Assembly: GCA_023428905.1 (NCBI GenBank)
Contig: JAEYWP010000026.1
Coordinates: 97,154-161,153, forward strand
Length of the DNA: 64,000 bases
Reading direction: 5' to 3'
Origin: Verrucomicrobiota bacterium
GTDB taxonomy: Bacteria > Verrucomicrobiota > Verrucomicrobiia > Opitutales > Opitutaceae
This document shows, in pieces, positions 1-8,088 of this stretch. Position numbers and translations under genes: made by a program. The first letter of the stretch is position 1; every line of letters begins with the position of its first letter. The notes below the pieces were generated by a model. The model made no database searches, was not told where the DNA came from, and saw only the letters and a list, made by a program, of their open reading frames with translations.

Positions 1-2
1 TT

Positions 3-650
3 CCGGCCGGAACGTACCAGCTGCGGCTCCGTTACAAGCGGTATAGCCAGCGCGGCCAGCTGCAGGCGCGGGTGGATGGCGTGGCGGTGGGCCAGACGTT
101 GGACCAGTACAGCCCGAGCATTTCCTACGCCGAGGCGAATCTCGGATCGGTGACCTTCGGCGCCGCGGGTCCTCACGTCTTCCAGCTCGCGGTCACGGGA
201 AAACATGCGTCTTCCTCGGGCTTCAAGCTCTCGGCTGACCGGTTCATCCTCGCCCCGGTGGCGGCTCCGTCGCGCTTTGAGGCGGAGGACGCAGTGCTGT
301 CTCAAGCGGTGGTGGCGCAGGCCCACGGGGGCTACACCGGGACGGGTTTTGTGGATACGCAGCAGGTGGCCGGCGCCTACGTCGAGTGGCAGGTGAATGC
401 TCCCACCGCGGGAGACTACCGGCTCGAGTTCCGCTACGCGAACGGTGGCGGATCGAACCGTCCCGTTGCCGTGCGGGTGAACGGCGCTTTGGTCGATGGT
501 GCCCTGGCCATGCCGGCCAGCGGGTCATGGAGCGCGTGGACCACTGCTAGCATCGATGCCACGCTCAAGGCGGGGGCAAACGCGGTGCGGATCACGTCCA
601 CCACGGCGCAGGGCACGGGCAACATCGATCACCTGGTCATGCGGCCGTAA
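3..650 (+). CDS. Carbohydrate-binding module protein, C-terminal part (5' end outside window)
   Basis: The reading frame is open from the first bases, so this is the C-terminal 215 residues of a larger secreted protein. Two beta-sandwich-like segments are visible: a first one with an Ala-Gly-Thr-Tyr-x-Leu-Arg entry strand, ending near FKLSADRF, then a second of about 125 residues starting RFEAEDAVLS, with EWQVNAPTAGDYRLEFRYA and NIDHLVM. The second matches the CBM6/CBM35 galactose-binding-like fold, which usually anchors a glycoside hydrolase or lyase to polysaccharide. The catalytic domain would lie to the left of the window. It ends 12 bases before the convergent DUF1593 gene. CBM assignment is from pattern; ligand unknown. 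Confidence 0.75.
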   Translation, partial: PAGTYQLRLRYKRYSQRGQLQARVDGVAVGQTLDQYSPSISYAEANLGSVTFGAAGPHVFQLAVTGKHASSSGFKLSADRFILAPVAAPSRFEAEDAVLSQAVVAQAHGGYTGTGFVDTQQVAGAYVEWQVNAPTAGDYRLEFRYANGGGSNRPVAVRVNGALVDGALAMPASGSWSAWTTASIDATLKAGANAVRITSTTAQGTGNIDHLVMRP

Positions 651-662
651 GGCCCATGAGGG

Positions 663-2144
663 CTAGGGCGTAATCGTCACAAACACCCGCTTGTAGCGGG
701 AAAGGGGAGGGCTGCCCTTGTCCGTCACGCGGAGGATGACATGCGCGGTGGTCTCCTGGTCGACCTTGGGGGCGGTGAGGGTGTAACGGTCGGTGTTTTC
801 CGCTCCTCCCGTCGAGAGCTGCCCGCGGTAGGTGCCCGCTTCCGGATAGTGAAACCACAAAAAGCTGATGCTGTCGCCGTCGGGATCCCTGCTACCGAAC
901 GCATCCAGGGTGAAGGACTTGCCCGCCTTCACGCTGATCCGGTCGGGGTGATTGAGGTGGGGGACGGGCGGGTGATTGGCCTCGGCGCGAGCTTTGACCG
1001 TCCAGTCCATCCGGGCGGCAAAGTCGTTTTGAAAATCGTCGCGCCAGCGCCAAAGAGTGACCTCCCGGCCTCGGTACGTACGCTCCTGCTTCTTGATGTT
1101 GCGCTTGTAGGAGTTCGGCACATACGGAGTATGGGCGTCAGACGTATCCGTCCAAATGGGACGCGTCTCCTCCTCCGGAACTACCACCGACACCCCGTCC
1201 TTGATCGAACCGGGGGCCGGGGTTCCGAGCTCATAGCGGCCACCCCAGCCGCCCCAGTCCGGGTGGTCCGGTTCGTTGAGCCCGTTCGGGATCAGCCCGA
1301 GAAAGGCGGGTGTGTCTCCCTCGAAGGCCCAGGCAACGTCCGGATACGCAGCTCCCAGGGGGCCATGGCCCTGCTGGATGTTTGCCTCCAGCCAGGCATT
1401 GCTGGCGGTGGTGTTGTCGATGCCCTCTTGAACGGTGTGGATCCCGGTCCAGGTCGCCTGTCCGTATTCGTCGCCTGGAGTGACGATGTAGAACAATGTG
1501 GGGAAGGTGCGGCGAAGCCAGGCTCCGCTGTCATCCTGGTCGGAGATCGTGTAAACGCGCAGCTTGGCGATCAGGCGCTCGGTCTCGGCTGGGGAGCGGG
1601 TGCGTTGCAGGGTGTGGAGAGCCTGCGCCAGGGTGTTGGCGCCACCCCAGACGGAAACCCAAAGGGGGCGGTCGTCCTGCTTTTCGAGGGCATGGATGAT
1701 CCAGTTGGAGCCGTCGGAGTCCTTGCCTTCGCCCACCCCTTTCAACCCGTAAACGGGCAGGCCGTTTTTCACGAGCGCCCGGAGGTGACCTGCCTCGGGA
1801 TATCCCGGCTCATGTTGCAGCAGGTTGGGCTGGACCTTCGCGTATGCGTCCAGGGTGCGGAAGATGAAGTCGGGGCGGATCCTGTCCTGCTGCCAGCATG
1901 AGGTCGTTGCGACGAGGCCCTCGATGTCGATCTGGTTGGCGTACAGGAGCAGGCGCACGAGCGATTGTTCATCGTCTGGATCCGCCCCCATATCGGTGAG
2001 GACGAGGACCCGATGCCGGGAAGGGTCGGGCGAGCCCGTTTCGCCGTCCGCCGCCAGGGCGCGTGCCGGCATCTGCAACAGAAGGATGGCGCCGAGCAGG
2101 CCGGCGAGGGAGGAGGTGGGTAACGAAAGCATGGGTGTCTCCAT
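663..2144 (-). CDS. DUF1593 (nucleoside-hydrolase-like) secreted protein
   Basis: About 493 residues with a hydrophobic N-terminal segment (LAGLLGAILLLQMPARALA) that reads as a signal peptide. The mature N-terminus has RVLVLTDMGADPDDEQSLVRLL, the metal-binding Asp cluster of the inosine/uridine nucleoside hydrolase fold as found in DUF1593 proteins, which are often annotated cellulose-binding. The C-terminal ~100 residues (VKAGKSFTLDAFGSRDPDGDSISFLWF) form an Ig-like/PKD-like beta domain. The start is uncertain: ATG at 2144 is used here; ATG at 2132 has a GGAG six bases upstream; a TTG at 2174 also keeps the frame. It is divergent from a TetR gene across two operator palindromes, so it is the likely regulated target. 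Substrate unknown. Confidence 0.8.
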   Translation of the reverse strand: METPMLSLPTSSLAGLLGAILLLQMPARALAADGETGSPDPSRHRVLVLTDMGADPDDEQSLVRLLLYANQIDIEGLVATTSCWQQDRIRPDFIFRTLDAYAKVQPNLLQHEPGYPEAGHLRALVKNGLPVYGLKGVGEGKDSDGSNWIIHALEKQDDRPLWVSVWGGANTLAQALHTLQRTRSPAETERLIAKLRVYTISDQDDSGAWLRRTFPTLFYIVTPGDEYGQATWTGIHTVQEGIDNTTASNAWLEANIQQGHGPLGAAYPDVAWAFEGDTPAFLGLIPNGLNEPDHPDWGGWGGRYELGTPAPGSIKDGVSVVVPEEETRPIWTDTSDAHTPYVPNSYKRNIKKQERTYRGREVTLWRWRDDFQNDFAARMDWTVKARAEANHPPVPHLNHPDRISVKAGKSFTLDAFGSRDPDGDSISFLWFHYPEAGTYRGQLSTGGAENTDRYTLTAPKVDQETTAHVILRVTDKGSPPLSRYKRVFVTITP

Positions 2145-2198
2145 GCCGCTAAGCCTGGAACACGCCGCACTCAAACCCGAATCACGGCGCTTGACAGC

Positions 2199-2235
2199 TA
2201 GGACGGATGTCCTACGGCTTCTGGGACGACTGTCC
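2199..2235. promoter_or_regulatory. Paired palindromic operator, probably for the adjacent TetR protein
   Basis: TAGGAC-GGAT-GTCCTA is a perfect inverted repeat at 2199-2214. A second copy, GGAC-GACT-GTCC (TGGGAC/GTCCTA when extended), sits at 2224-2235, centres 23 bp apart. A TTGACA hexamer at 2191-2196 precedes them. The position between divergent genes and next to a TetR start is typical of autoregulation plus control of the divergent gene. Confidence 0.65.
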
Positions 2236-2246
2236 TAGTCGCGCGC

Positions 2247-2888
2247 ATGAACGAAACCTCCACCCGTGCCCAGATTGTCGAAGCTGCCGATGGGCTGTTT
2301 TACCGGCAGGGTTATGAGCGCACCTCGTTCGCCGACATCGCGGGTGCGGTGAAGATCTCGCGCGGCAACTTCTACTTTCATTTCAAGTCGAAGGACGGGA
2401 TCCTCGACGCGGTGATCGACGCCCGACTCGGCCGGACGCAGCGCCTGCTGGCGCGGTGGGAGGCCGGGGCAGGCGACCCGGCGGAGCGTATCCGGAATTT
2501 CATCCGAATGGTTGCCGACCAGCGCGGCGACCTCGGTCGGTTCGGGTGTCCGGTGGGCACCCTGTGCGCCGAGTTGTCGAAGGTGGACCACCCGGCGCAG
2601 CGCAGGGCCGCCGGGCTGTTCTCCCTTTATCGCGGGTGGCTGGGGCGGCAGTTTGAGGAGCTCGGGTGTGGGGGACGGTCGGATGCGCTGGCGATGCACC
2701 TGCTCGCCCGGAGCCAGGGCATTGCCGTGCTTGGGAATGCCTTCCGTGACGAGGCCTTTATCAAACAGGAGGCGACCGCTCTGGTGGCCTGGCTGGACGA
2801 GGTGGCGGCGTCAGCCGCTGGCGCCCGCCCGAACGAGCCGCGCCGTGCGCAGCCTCTCAAACGTTCCCGGCGACCCAAACGTTCATGA
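2247..2888 (+). CDS. TetR/AcrR family transcriptional regulator
   Basis: 213 residues. The N-terminal helix-turn-helix (QIVEAADGLFYRQGYERTSF followed by ADIAGAVKISRGNFYFHFKSKDGIL, about residues 9-53) is a standard TetR DNA-binding domain. The rest is a variable helical ligand-binding domain resembling the TetR_C_6/YcdC-like type (FIRMVADQRGDLGRFGCPVGTLCAEL). The C-terminal ~20 residues are basic and probably disordered. The start codon follows two palindromes that are its likely operators. It overlaps the next gene by ATGA, so the peroxiredoxin-like gene is probably co-transcribed and translationally coupled. The inducer cannot be deduced. Confidence 0.9.
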   Translation: MNETSTRAQIVEAADGLFYRQGYERTSFADIAGAVKISRGNFYFHFKSKDGILDAVIDARLGRTQRLLARWEAGAGDPAERIRNFIRMVADQRGDLGRFGCPVGTLCAELSKVDHPAQRRAAGLFSLYRGWLGRQFEELGCGGRSDALAMHLLARSQGIAVLGNAFRDEAFIKQEATALVAWLDEVAASAAGARPNEPRRAQPLKRSRRPKRS

Positions 2889-3421
2889 TACAACTCCAGG
2901 CGGGCGAGGTTTGGCCCCTTTCAACCCTGCGAGCGGTGGGCCGGGGCGCCGTGGCGGTGCCGGGCGCGACGGCCTGGACCCACGTCCAGTTTCGGCGTTT
3001 TGTGGGCTGCCCGATCTGCTCCCTGAACCTGCGGCGTTTTGTCCGGCGAGACGAGGAACTGAGAGGGAAGGGAATTTTGGAGGTGATTGTCTTCGCCAGC
3101 TCGGAGCGGGTGCTCGGTGAATATGCCCCGGAATTTCCTTTCCCGCTGGTTGCCGATCCCGGGCGCGAGCACTACCGGCGTCTGGGCATCGAGCGTTCCG
3201 CGCGGGCGCTCCTCCACCCGGCCGCGTGGCTGGCGGGGGCGAGGGGGGTGGGCACCTTCGGCGGGTGCCTGCCCGAGCGCGTGTCCGATACGCATGCGCT
3301 CCCGGCGGACTTTCTCGTCGACGTGCAAGGGCGTGTGCGCGCCTGCAAGTACGGGCGGCATGCCGACGATCAGTGGTCGGTCGACGAGCTCCTCCGCCTG
3401 GTGAACCAAGGGTCCGTCTGA
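2885..3421 (+). CDS. Peroxiredoxin-like (AhpC/TSA family) protein
   Basis: 178 residues with a thioredoxin fold of the Prx-like type. FRRFVGCPICSLNLRRF near residues 36-52 carries a CxxC in place of the usual single peroxidatic Cys, followed by the VIVFASSERVLGEY strand and a C-terminal ADFLVDVQGRVRACKYGRHADDQW segment seen in this subgroup. It probably reduces peroxides or acts as a thiol redox protein in the cytoplasm, since no signal peptide is visible. Translationally coupled (ATGA) to the TetR gene, which suggests control by the same regulator. Confidence 0.8.
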   Translation: MIQLQAGEVWPLSTLRAVGRGAVAVPGATAWTHVQFRRFVGCPICSLNLRRFVRRDEELRGKGILEVIVFASSERVLGEYAPEFPFPLVADPGREHYRRLGIERSARALLHPAAWLAGARGVGTFGGCLPERVSDTHALPADFLVDVQGRVRACKYGRHADDQWSVDELLRLVNQGSV

Positions 3422-3460
3422 TCGTGGAGGCGGACGGCCGGACGAGGGAAAGGAACCGCG

Positions 3461-3694
3461 CTACCCGGCTGAAGGCTTCGGGGCCGGGCCTCGCGTGAGG
3501 CAAATCCAAAAATGCCAGGGCGGCAGCAGAAAGGGCGGCGTTTCGACCCGGAGGTGGGGCACCTCGCGGGCCCGGGCAAGTTCGGCGACCGCGCCAGTGT
3601 CCGGGCTGAGCGCGAAAGCGTCGAGGATACCTTCGATGTCGAATAGAGTCTCCCAGTAGCTCTGCTCGGGCATGCCGCTTTTTCGGTATTTCAT
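3461..3694 (-). pseudogene. Remnant of a SAM-dependent methyltransferase N-terminus
   Basis: The first ~35 residues (MKYRKSGMPEQSYWETLFDI, then EGILDAF and GAVAEL) look like the start of a class I methyltransferase in which the next residues should form the glycine-rich SAM loop (VELGCGYGTF). Instead the frame turns into arginine/proline-rich sequence (ARAREVPHLRVE) without family features and ends shortly after. None of the other minus-strand frames clearly resumes the domain. I read it as a decayed or truncated gene; it could also be a chance resemblance. It fills most of the 400-base gap between the peroxiredoxin-like gene and the ars operon. Confidence 0.35.
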
Positions 3695-3830
3695 CGGTGC
3701 AGAACCAGGAGCGGGCGGGTATGGCCCCGGTTGCCCCCCGAAAGATGTCGTCACGAACGCGCTGCCGCACCGCGCCTCGTCGGTGTGGTCTGCGCAATGA
3801 CGGCTAAACACCCCGTTGGGAGGGCGGGCA

Positions 3831-4886
3831 CTACGCGGCGTTCGGATAAAACCGTCGCTTGAACCAGAAGGCGACGTGGACCAGGCCGATCAGCGCCGGC
3901 ACCTCGATGAGCGGACCGACGACGGCCGCGAAGGCCACGCCCGATTTCAGCCCGAAGACCGCGATGGCGACAGCGATGGCCAGCTCGAAGTTGTTTCCGG
4001 CGGAGGTGAACGCGAGGGAGGTGGAGCGCGGGTAGTCGGCTCCGAGCCGCTTCGCCATCATGAAACTCACCAGGAACATCACTGCGAAATAGACGATGAG
4101 CGGCAACGCAATGCGGAGCACGTCGACCGGGAGTTGCACGAGGGCGTCGCCCTTGAACGTGAACATGACCACGATGGTGAACAGCAGTGCGGAGAGTGTG
4201 AGCGGCGAGATGCGGGGAATGAACACGGTCTCGTACCATGACTCCCCCTTAAGCGGGACAAGGACCACCCGGCTGACGACGCCCGCGGCGAACGGAATCC
4301 CCAGATAAATGATCACGCTCCAGAAGATGTCGCCCATCGAGACGTCCACCACGGCGCCCTCGAGCCCGAAATAAGGCGGCAGCACGGTGATGAAGAGCCA
4401 GGCATAAAAGCTGTAGAAGAGAATCTGGGCGATGCTGTTGAGGGCGACGAGCCCGGCGGCGTATTCGCGGCTCCCCTTCGCGAGTTCATTCCAGACGAGC
4501 ACCATGGCGATGCAGCGCGCGATGCCGACGAGGATAACGCCGACCATGTAGTCCGGGTGATCGCGCAGCAGCAGGACGGCGAGAAGGAACATCAGCACCG
4601 GGCCAACGATCCAGTTCTGGACGAGCGAGAGGGTGAGGATACGCGTGTTCGCGAAAACCCGCGGCAGTTGCGCGTACTTCACCTTCGCCAAGGGCGGATA
4701 CATCATCAGGATTAATCCGATGGCAATGGGGAGATTGGTGGTACCGACCGTCATCGGCGCAAAAAATGCCTCCGGATCGGCGAGAACGAAGTGCCCGAGG
4801 GCGACTCCGACGCCCATGGCGGCGAAGATCCAGACCGTGAGGTAGCGGTCCAGGAAGGACATGTTTTTGGCGACGGCGTCGGACAT
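3831..4886 (-). CDS. acr3: Arsenite efflux permease, ACR3 family
   Basis: 351 residues from ATG at 4886 (a GTG at 4934 is also in frame, but MSDAVAKNMSFLDRYLTVWI matches the usual ACR3 start). About ten hydrophobic segments. Family hallmarks are NLPIAIGLILMMYPPLAKVK, GIARCIAMVLVWN containing the conserved Cys, and TSAGNNFELAIAVAIAVFG near the C-terminus. It exports arsenite (and possibly antimonite) across the inner membrane using the proton gradient. It is the last gene of arsR-arsC-acr3, so arsenate reduced by ArsC is handed to this exporter. Confidence 0.95.
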   Translation of the reverse strand: MSDAVAKNMSFLDRYLTVWIFAAMGVGVALGHFVLADPEAFFAPMTVGTTNLPIAIGLILMMYPPLAKVKYAQLPRVFANTRILTLSLVQNWIVGPVLMFLLAVLLLRDHPDYMVGVILVGIARCIAMVLVWNELAKGSREYAAGLVALNSIAQILFYSFYAWLFITVLPPYFGLEGAVVDVSMGDIFWSVIIYLGIPFAAGVVSRVVLVPLKGESWYETVFIPRISPLTLSALLFTIVVMFTFKGDALVQLPVDVLRIALPLIVYFAVMFLVSFMMAKRLGADYPRSTSLAFTSAGNNFELAIAVAIAVFGLKSGVAFAAVVGPLIEVPALIGLVHVAFWFKRRFYPNAA

Positions 4887-4975
4887 GGCGAGGCGTGACG
4901 AGACAGGAGGGCGAAACGGCAGCCGCGGTGACACGTGGTGCCGCAGCTCGCCGAAAGCAGGGTGGGAGTCGTGCG

Positions 4976-5428
4976 TTAGGGGAGTTTGGCTTTGCGCTGG
5001 TCGCGTCTGCCTTCTGCGTAGGCGGTGAAGGTCCGGCGGATCTCGTTTCGCACGCGGCGAAACACCTCGAGCCTCTGCTCTTCCGTCCCCTCGGCGTGGG
5101 CCGGATCCTCGAATGGCCAGTGGTGCCGGTTGAGCTGTCCCGGGAAGATCGGGCAGGCCTGATCCGCATGACCGCAGACCGTGATCACCGTCTCGATCTC
5201 CTGGTCCAAAAAGTCGTTCATGTGTTTGGATGTGTGGCCGGAGATATCCAGCTGGATTTCAGCCATCGCCTTGATCGCGAGTGGGTGCACGTAGCCGGCG
5301 GGCTTTGACCCCGCGCTAACGACCGTGAGAAAGTCGCCTGCCACCGAGCGAAGAATCCCCTCCGCCAGATGGCTTCGGCACGAGTTCCCGGTGCAGAGGA
5401 TTAGGACCGTGGGCTTAGGCATGAGCAT
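4976..5428 (-). CDS. arsC: Arsenate reductase, low-molecular-weight phosphatase (thioredoxin-coupled) type
   Basis: 150 residues. The phosphatase-like CX5R loop is CTGNSCR (C12, C17, R18), followed by LAEGILRSVAG. VITVCGHADQACPIFPG supplies the second redox Cys pair, as in Staphylococcus pI258 ArsC. HHWPFEDPAHAEGTEEQ carries the conserved Asp-Pro near the C-terminus. It reduces arsenate to arsenite in the cytoplasm for export by Acr3. It lies 6 bases downstream of arsR and upstream of acr3 on the same strand. Confidence 0.93.
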   Translation of the reverse strand: MLMPKPTVLILCTGNSCRSHLAEGILRSVAGDFLTVVSAGSKPAGYVHPLAIKAMAEIQLDISGHTSKHMNDFLDQEIETVITVCGHADQACPIFPGQLNRHHWPFEDPAHAEGTEEQRLEVFRRVRNEIRRTFTAYAEGRRDQRKAKLP

Positions 5429-5434
5429 AAAGGG

Positions 5435-5785
5435 TTAGAGATCCGTGCAACCGCACGGCTCGATCTCGGGCGCGAGTGAATGCAACCGATCGAGATCCTT
5501 CCGGAAGACCGCCTCTTCCTGTGCGCAGTCCTGCAGGCATGCCAGGTTGGCGGCCAGCTCCCGGGACCGCTTTTTCGGCAACGAGTAGATCATCCAGTTT
5601 GCGCGACGTTCCGCCTGGACCAGGCCTCGCGTGCGCAGGTATCCGAGATGTTTCGAGATTTTGACCTGTGGCTCCTTCAGTACGGATTGAAAATGGCACA
5701 CGCAGAGCGGCCCCTGACCCAGGAGGTTGAGGATCCGGAGACGGGTTCTATCGCAGAAGCATTCGTAGATCGTAATCAGCTTCAT
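5435..5785 (-). CDS. arsR: ArsR/SmtB family arsenic-responsive repressor
   Basis: 116 residues with a winged-helix fold: RTRLRILNLLGQGPLCVCHFQ contains the metalloid-sensing Cys pair (C28, C30) in the recognition-helix region as in classical ArsR, followed by VKISKHLGYLRTRGLV. The C-terminal CGC may give a third sulfur ligand. It represses its own arsR-arsC-acr3 operon and releases DNA on binding As(III)/Sb(III). Repeats just upstream of its start are probable operators. Confidence 0.93.
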   Translation of the reverse strand: MKLITIYECFCDRTRLRILNLLGQGPLCVCHFQSVLKEPQVKISKHLGYLRTRGLVQAERRANWMIYSLPKKRSRELAANLACLQDCAQEEAVFRKDLDRLHSLAPEIEPCGCTDL

Positions 5786-5790
5786 ACGTG

Positions 5791-5824
5791 CCTACGTATA
5801 TTCCCGTGTAGGTATATTGAGCAA
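5791..5824 (-). promoter_or_regulatory. Putative ars promoter/operator
   Basis: A near-perfect direct repeat, TACGTATATT (5793-5802) and TAGGTATATT (5809-5818), with a CCTAC/GTAGG inverted pair (5791-5795, 5808-5812), lies directly upstream of arsR. On the minus strand TTGCTC (5824-5819) and TATACG (5800-5795) are spaced 18 bp as a possible -35/-10. That would leave almost no leader before the ATG, so the exact promoter is uncertain; the repeats are more convincing as an operator. Confidence 0.45.
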
Positions 5825-6115
5825 TCAGGAATTTGTTTCGAATGGGTTACGTCGTGTTTCCCTCTCGAGTTGGCAGCTTTCCGCACTGGCGGGAACCCGC
5901 CCGTTGGCTTCCCGTCGACCCCATCGTCTAGGCATGCGCCCAGACGCTCTGCCCCGACGGGCGACCGATGTACCGAGAGGATTTCGCGAGAAGACGGGGC
6001 CGCGGCCTTCCCTCAGGGTTCGACGGAATGGCTGACGACCAGCCGAGAAGAAAAACTTTCAAAAAGGCCGTTGACACACCCCACCGCCGGAGCATGGTCT
6101 CGCCCTCCCGTTTGT
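5825..6115. other. Intergenic stretch between ars operon and tRNA-Met
   Basis: No convincing gene is seen on either strand. TTGACA at 6071-6076 with a weak CATGGT 16 bp downstream (6093-6098) may be the tRNA promoter. The rest shows no strong repeats. Confidence 0.4.
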
Positions 6116-6192
<77 letters not shown>

Positions 6193-6198
6193 ATTTAG

Positions 6199-6229
6199 AG
6201 GCCCTCCCACTGCTCGGGAGGGCCTTTTT
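6199..6229 (+). terminator. Rho-independent terminator of tRNA-Met
   Basis: A perfect 10-bp stem (AGGCCCTCCC / GGGAGGGCCT) with a 7-nt loop, followed by a T run, 7 bases after the tRNA CCA. Confidence 0.9.
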
Positions 6230-6411
6230 GTTGAGCGAGTTACGCGATTTTCCGAAAGAACGATCTGCCCGTGTGCGGTCTCAAGTGACCTCAGGCGACT
6301 TACTGCAACTTCAACCCTACTTGCGGACCCACCTGTTTCGAGACCTTTTTGGGGCGTTTTTTCCATACTCCGGCAGGCTCTAACACCTCGACCTCGGGCG
6401 TTGATTACCAA

Positions 6412-6442
6412 CGAAAAAGGCCACCTTTTTCAAGGTGGCCTT
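6412..6442 (-). terminator. Rho-independent terminator for the minus-strand gene(s) ending at 6464
   Basis: The inverted repeat AAGGCCACCTT (6417-6427) / AAGGTGGCCTT (6432-6442) has a 4-nt loop. Read on the minus strand it is followed by TTTTTCGT, and it lies about 20 bases beyond the end of the HTH gene. Confidence 0.85.
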
Positions 6443-6463
6443 GGTGGGGAGCGGGTTTGATTT

Positions 6464-6826
6464 TCATGCAGCCGGGGCGAACTCAGGTTTTCGGCGCGGA
6501 AACGACCCGTTTAGCACCCCTGTGACCCCGTTTTGGGCGAGGTTGAGGATCTCTTTGAGACGATAGCGCCAAGTGCCGGGAACAATCTCGACCGGGTGAA
6601 GAACGGCGTCCTTGGTCATACGCCAGACCGTGGCGCGGCTCACACTCAAGATTTCGGCGGCACGCTTCTGTGTGATGAGCAGGTGATCGTCCACGTTGAC
6701 GGCCGGTTCGCGCACAGAGTCCGGCCGACCCTCAATCAATCGCTGGAGCGCGCTGCGTTCCACGGGTGAGAGCGACTGGTCCGACGATAGCACCGTTTGG
6801 AAGATTGCTCGGCTCGTATCGTTCAT
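6464..6826 (-). CDS. Helix-turn-helix DNA-binding protein, excisionase-like
   Basis: 120 residues from ATG at 6826. The segment LITQKRAAEILSVSRATVWR, followed by HPVEIVPGTWRYRLKEI (about residues 52-95), is a short winged HTH of the MerR/excisionase (HTH_17) type. Its position, first gene next to the putative att site, suits an excisionase or a control protein of the ICE. The N-terminal SLSPVERSALQRLIEGRP looks like a helical extension. It follows the 6837 gene after 10 bases and is ended by a strong terminator. Role in excision is inferred from place only. Confidence 0.7.
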   Translation of the reverse strand: MNDTSRAIFQTVLSSDQSLSPVERSALQRLIEGRPDSVREPAVNVDDHLLITQKRAAEILSVSRATVWRMTKDAVLHPVEIVPGTWRYRLKEILNLAQNGVTGVLNGSFPRRKPEFAPAA

Positions 6827-6836
6827 GGCGGCAACC

Positions 6837-7235
6837 TCAGGCAGTGAGTTCGATGAGCGAGCCGCGCTCAGCCTCGGCACGGCGTTGGGCTTCGAGCGCG
6901 ACCAGTGCCGTATTCCAGTCGCAGAAAAGATTGTGTCGGTGCGGAACGCGCAGGCCGTTTTCCGTCGGCTCGACCTTCCATTTCACGGTTCCGATGACGC
7001 GCCGCTCGTTGCGGTCGAAGAGCGCGATCTCCCCTGCTTTGCAGCCAGGAGCCTGTTTCAGGAAGAACTCGACGGCGTCCTCGATCCTTTCGGCCGAAGC
7101 CGAGGAGACAAAAACACCGGGTGCGTACTCGACGAGGATTTGAAAGCGGCCGGCACCAGGAGTGCCACCCGCGAGGATCGGGTTGGTTTCAAGAGGTAGT
7201 TGGTTGCTCATGGGAACGGTTTTCACGCGTTCCAT
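6837..7235 (-). CDS. Conserved-looking ICE protein of unknown function
   Basis: 132 residues from ATG at 7235; ATG at 7211 (MSNQLPLETN) is an equally possible start. No membrane segment or known motif. It has a mixed alpha/beta look (RFQILVEYAPGVFVSSASAE, GEIALFDRNERRVIGTVKWK). Co-directional with the HTH gene 10 bases downstream. Its upstream region closely resembles that of the relaxase gene (7259-7317 versus 40011-40070), so it is probably co-regulated with conjugation. Function unknown. Confidence 0.65.
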   Translation of the reverse strand: MERVKTVPMSNQLPLETNPILAGGTPGAGRFQILVEYAPGVFVSSASAERIEDAVEFFLKQAPGCKAGEIALFDRNERRVIGTVKWKVEPTENGLRVPHRHNLFCDWNTALVALEAQRRAEAERGSLIELTA

Positions 7236-7282
7236 TCCGCACCCGCGCTGCGTGCTCCTCAACGGGCCGAACCCTCCGAGAA

Positions 7283-7317
7283 TGGTGTAAGCGGACTACA
7301 CCGATTGCGGTATCCAA
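7283..7317. promoter_or_regulatory. GGTGTA/TACACC inverted repeat upstream of the 6837 gene (ICE operator family)
   Basis: GGTGTA-N7-TACACC, followed by CGATTGCGGTAT, forms two overlapping inverted half-sites. The surrounding ~60 bases align with the region just upstream of the relaxase gene, including the shared CTCAACGG at the gene-proximal end. Probably a binding site for a common ICE regulator. Confidence 0.45.
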
Positions 7318-7779
7318 TCCTCGGCTCCGTCCACACGATGGCCGGTTGATCCAACCGTCAGCGCGCGATCGCTGCGATCCGCTTTCGACTTCGCGAGTGA
7401 CGAACGCGTGCGCTCGCTCGACGACGAGCACGGTCGTCTCACTTCCGATCGTGAGCAGGCGTCAGCCGGGTCCACGCGGCACGTTGCCGAACCGTCGGCC
7501 AGATTCTGCCACACAGCGACAGGCCGAGTCTCGTCGCTCACATAAGGCGGGGCATTCTTGGTCCGGCGGGTGCGAGTGATCGCGGGCATACCGCCAAGGC
7601 GGAACGTTCCTTTCTCCGGAGCGTTCTTGCTCTCTCTGGCGGCACCTCCAACGGGAACGCCGCTGCGCGGCCAGGGCGCGTTTGGGTCCTCCTTGGAAGG
7701 AATCCCCCCAACCATCCCTTCGTTCCAGTCGGCTCCCCCGCCTCGGGTCGAGAGAGCAATCCCGCTCCTCAAAAACAAA
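7318..7779. other. Non-coding-looking stretch
   Basis: About 460 bases with open frames on the minus strand whose translations are Arg/Ser-rich and lack family character. I see no RNA gene or strong terminator. It probably contains the promoter of the small plus-strand gene at 7780. Confidence 0.3.
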
Positions 7780-8088
7780 ATGAACGATATGCCCGCCAAA
7801 TCCACTCAACCCGCCTCGCAATCCAAGAACGCCACCGCCAGCTCCAAGCTTCCGGTGAAGACCTTCCGCCTCGGCCGGATCAAAGCCGCCGTGTGGGAGA
7901 ACGAGGCCGACAACAAAAAGTTCTTCAACGTGACCTTCGCGCGGACCTACGTGGACGACGCCAAGCAATACCACGACACGGACAGCTTCGGTCGGGACGA
8001 CCTCCCGCTCGTCTCCAAGATCGCCGACCACGCGCACACGTTCATCTTCGAGCAGCTCGCGAAGCTGAAAGCCGAACAGAGCGAGTGA
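7780..8088 (+). CDS. Small conserved ICE-type protein, unknown function
   Basis: 102 residues. After a Ser/Ala/Lys-rich leader of ~25 residues comes a compact domain: KTFRLGRIKAAVWENEADNK, FFNVTFARTYVDDAKQYHDT and FGRDDLPLVSKIADHAHTFI. The beta-strand arrangement is reminiscent of small single-stranded-DNA-binding-like proteins often encoded near conjugation genes, but I cannot assign a function. The start is ATG at 7780 after an A-rich stretch; the longer open frame upstream has atypical composition. Confidence 0.7.
   Translation: MNDMPAKSTQPASQSKNATASSKLPVKTFRLGRIKAAVWENEADNKKFFNVTFARTYVDDAKQYHDTDSFGRDDLPLVSKIADHAHTFIFEQLAKLKAEQSE

Noticed and set aside
741..1901. Long plus-strand open frame antisense to the DUF1593 gene
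   Set aside because: Val/Gly/Arg-rich shadow translation; the minus-strand frame has family motifs and a signal peptide.
7296..7805. 169-residue minus-strand open frame in the gap before 7780
   Set aside because: Ser/Arg/Pro-rich, no start signal, overlaps the N-terminus of the credible plus-strand gene and the operator region.
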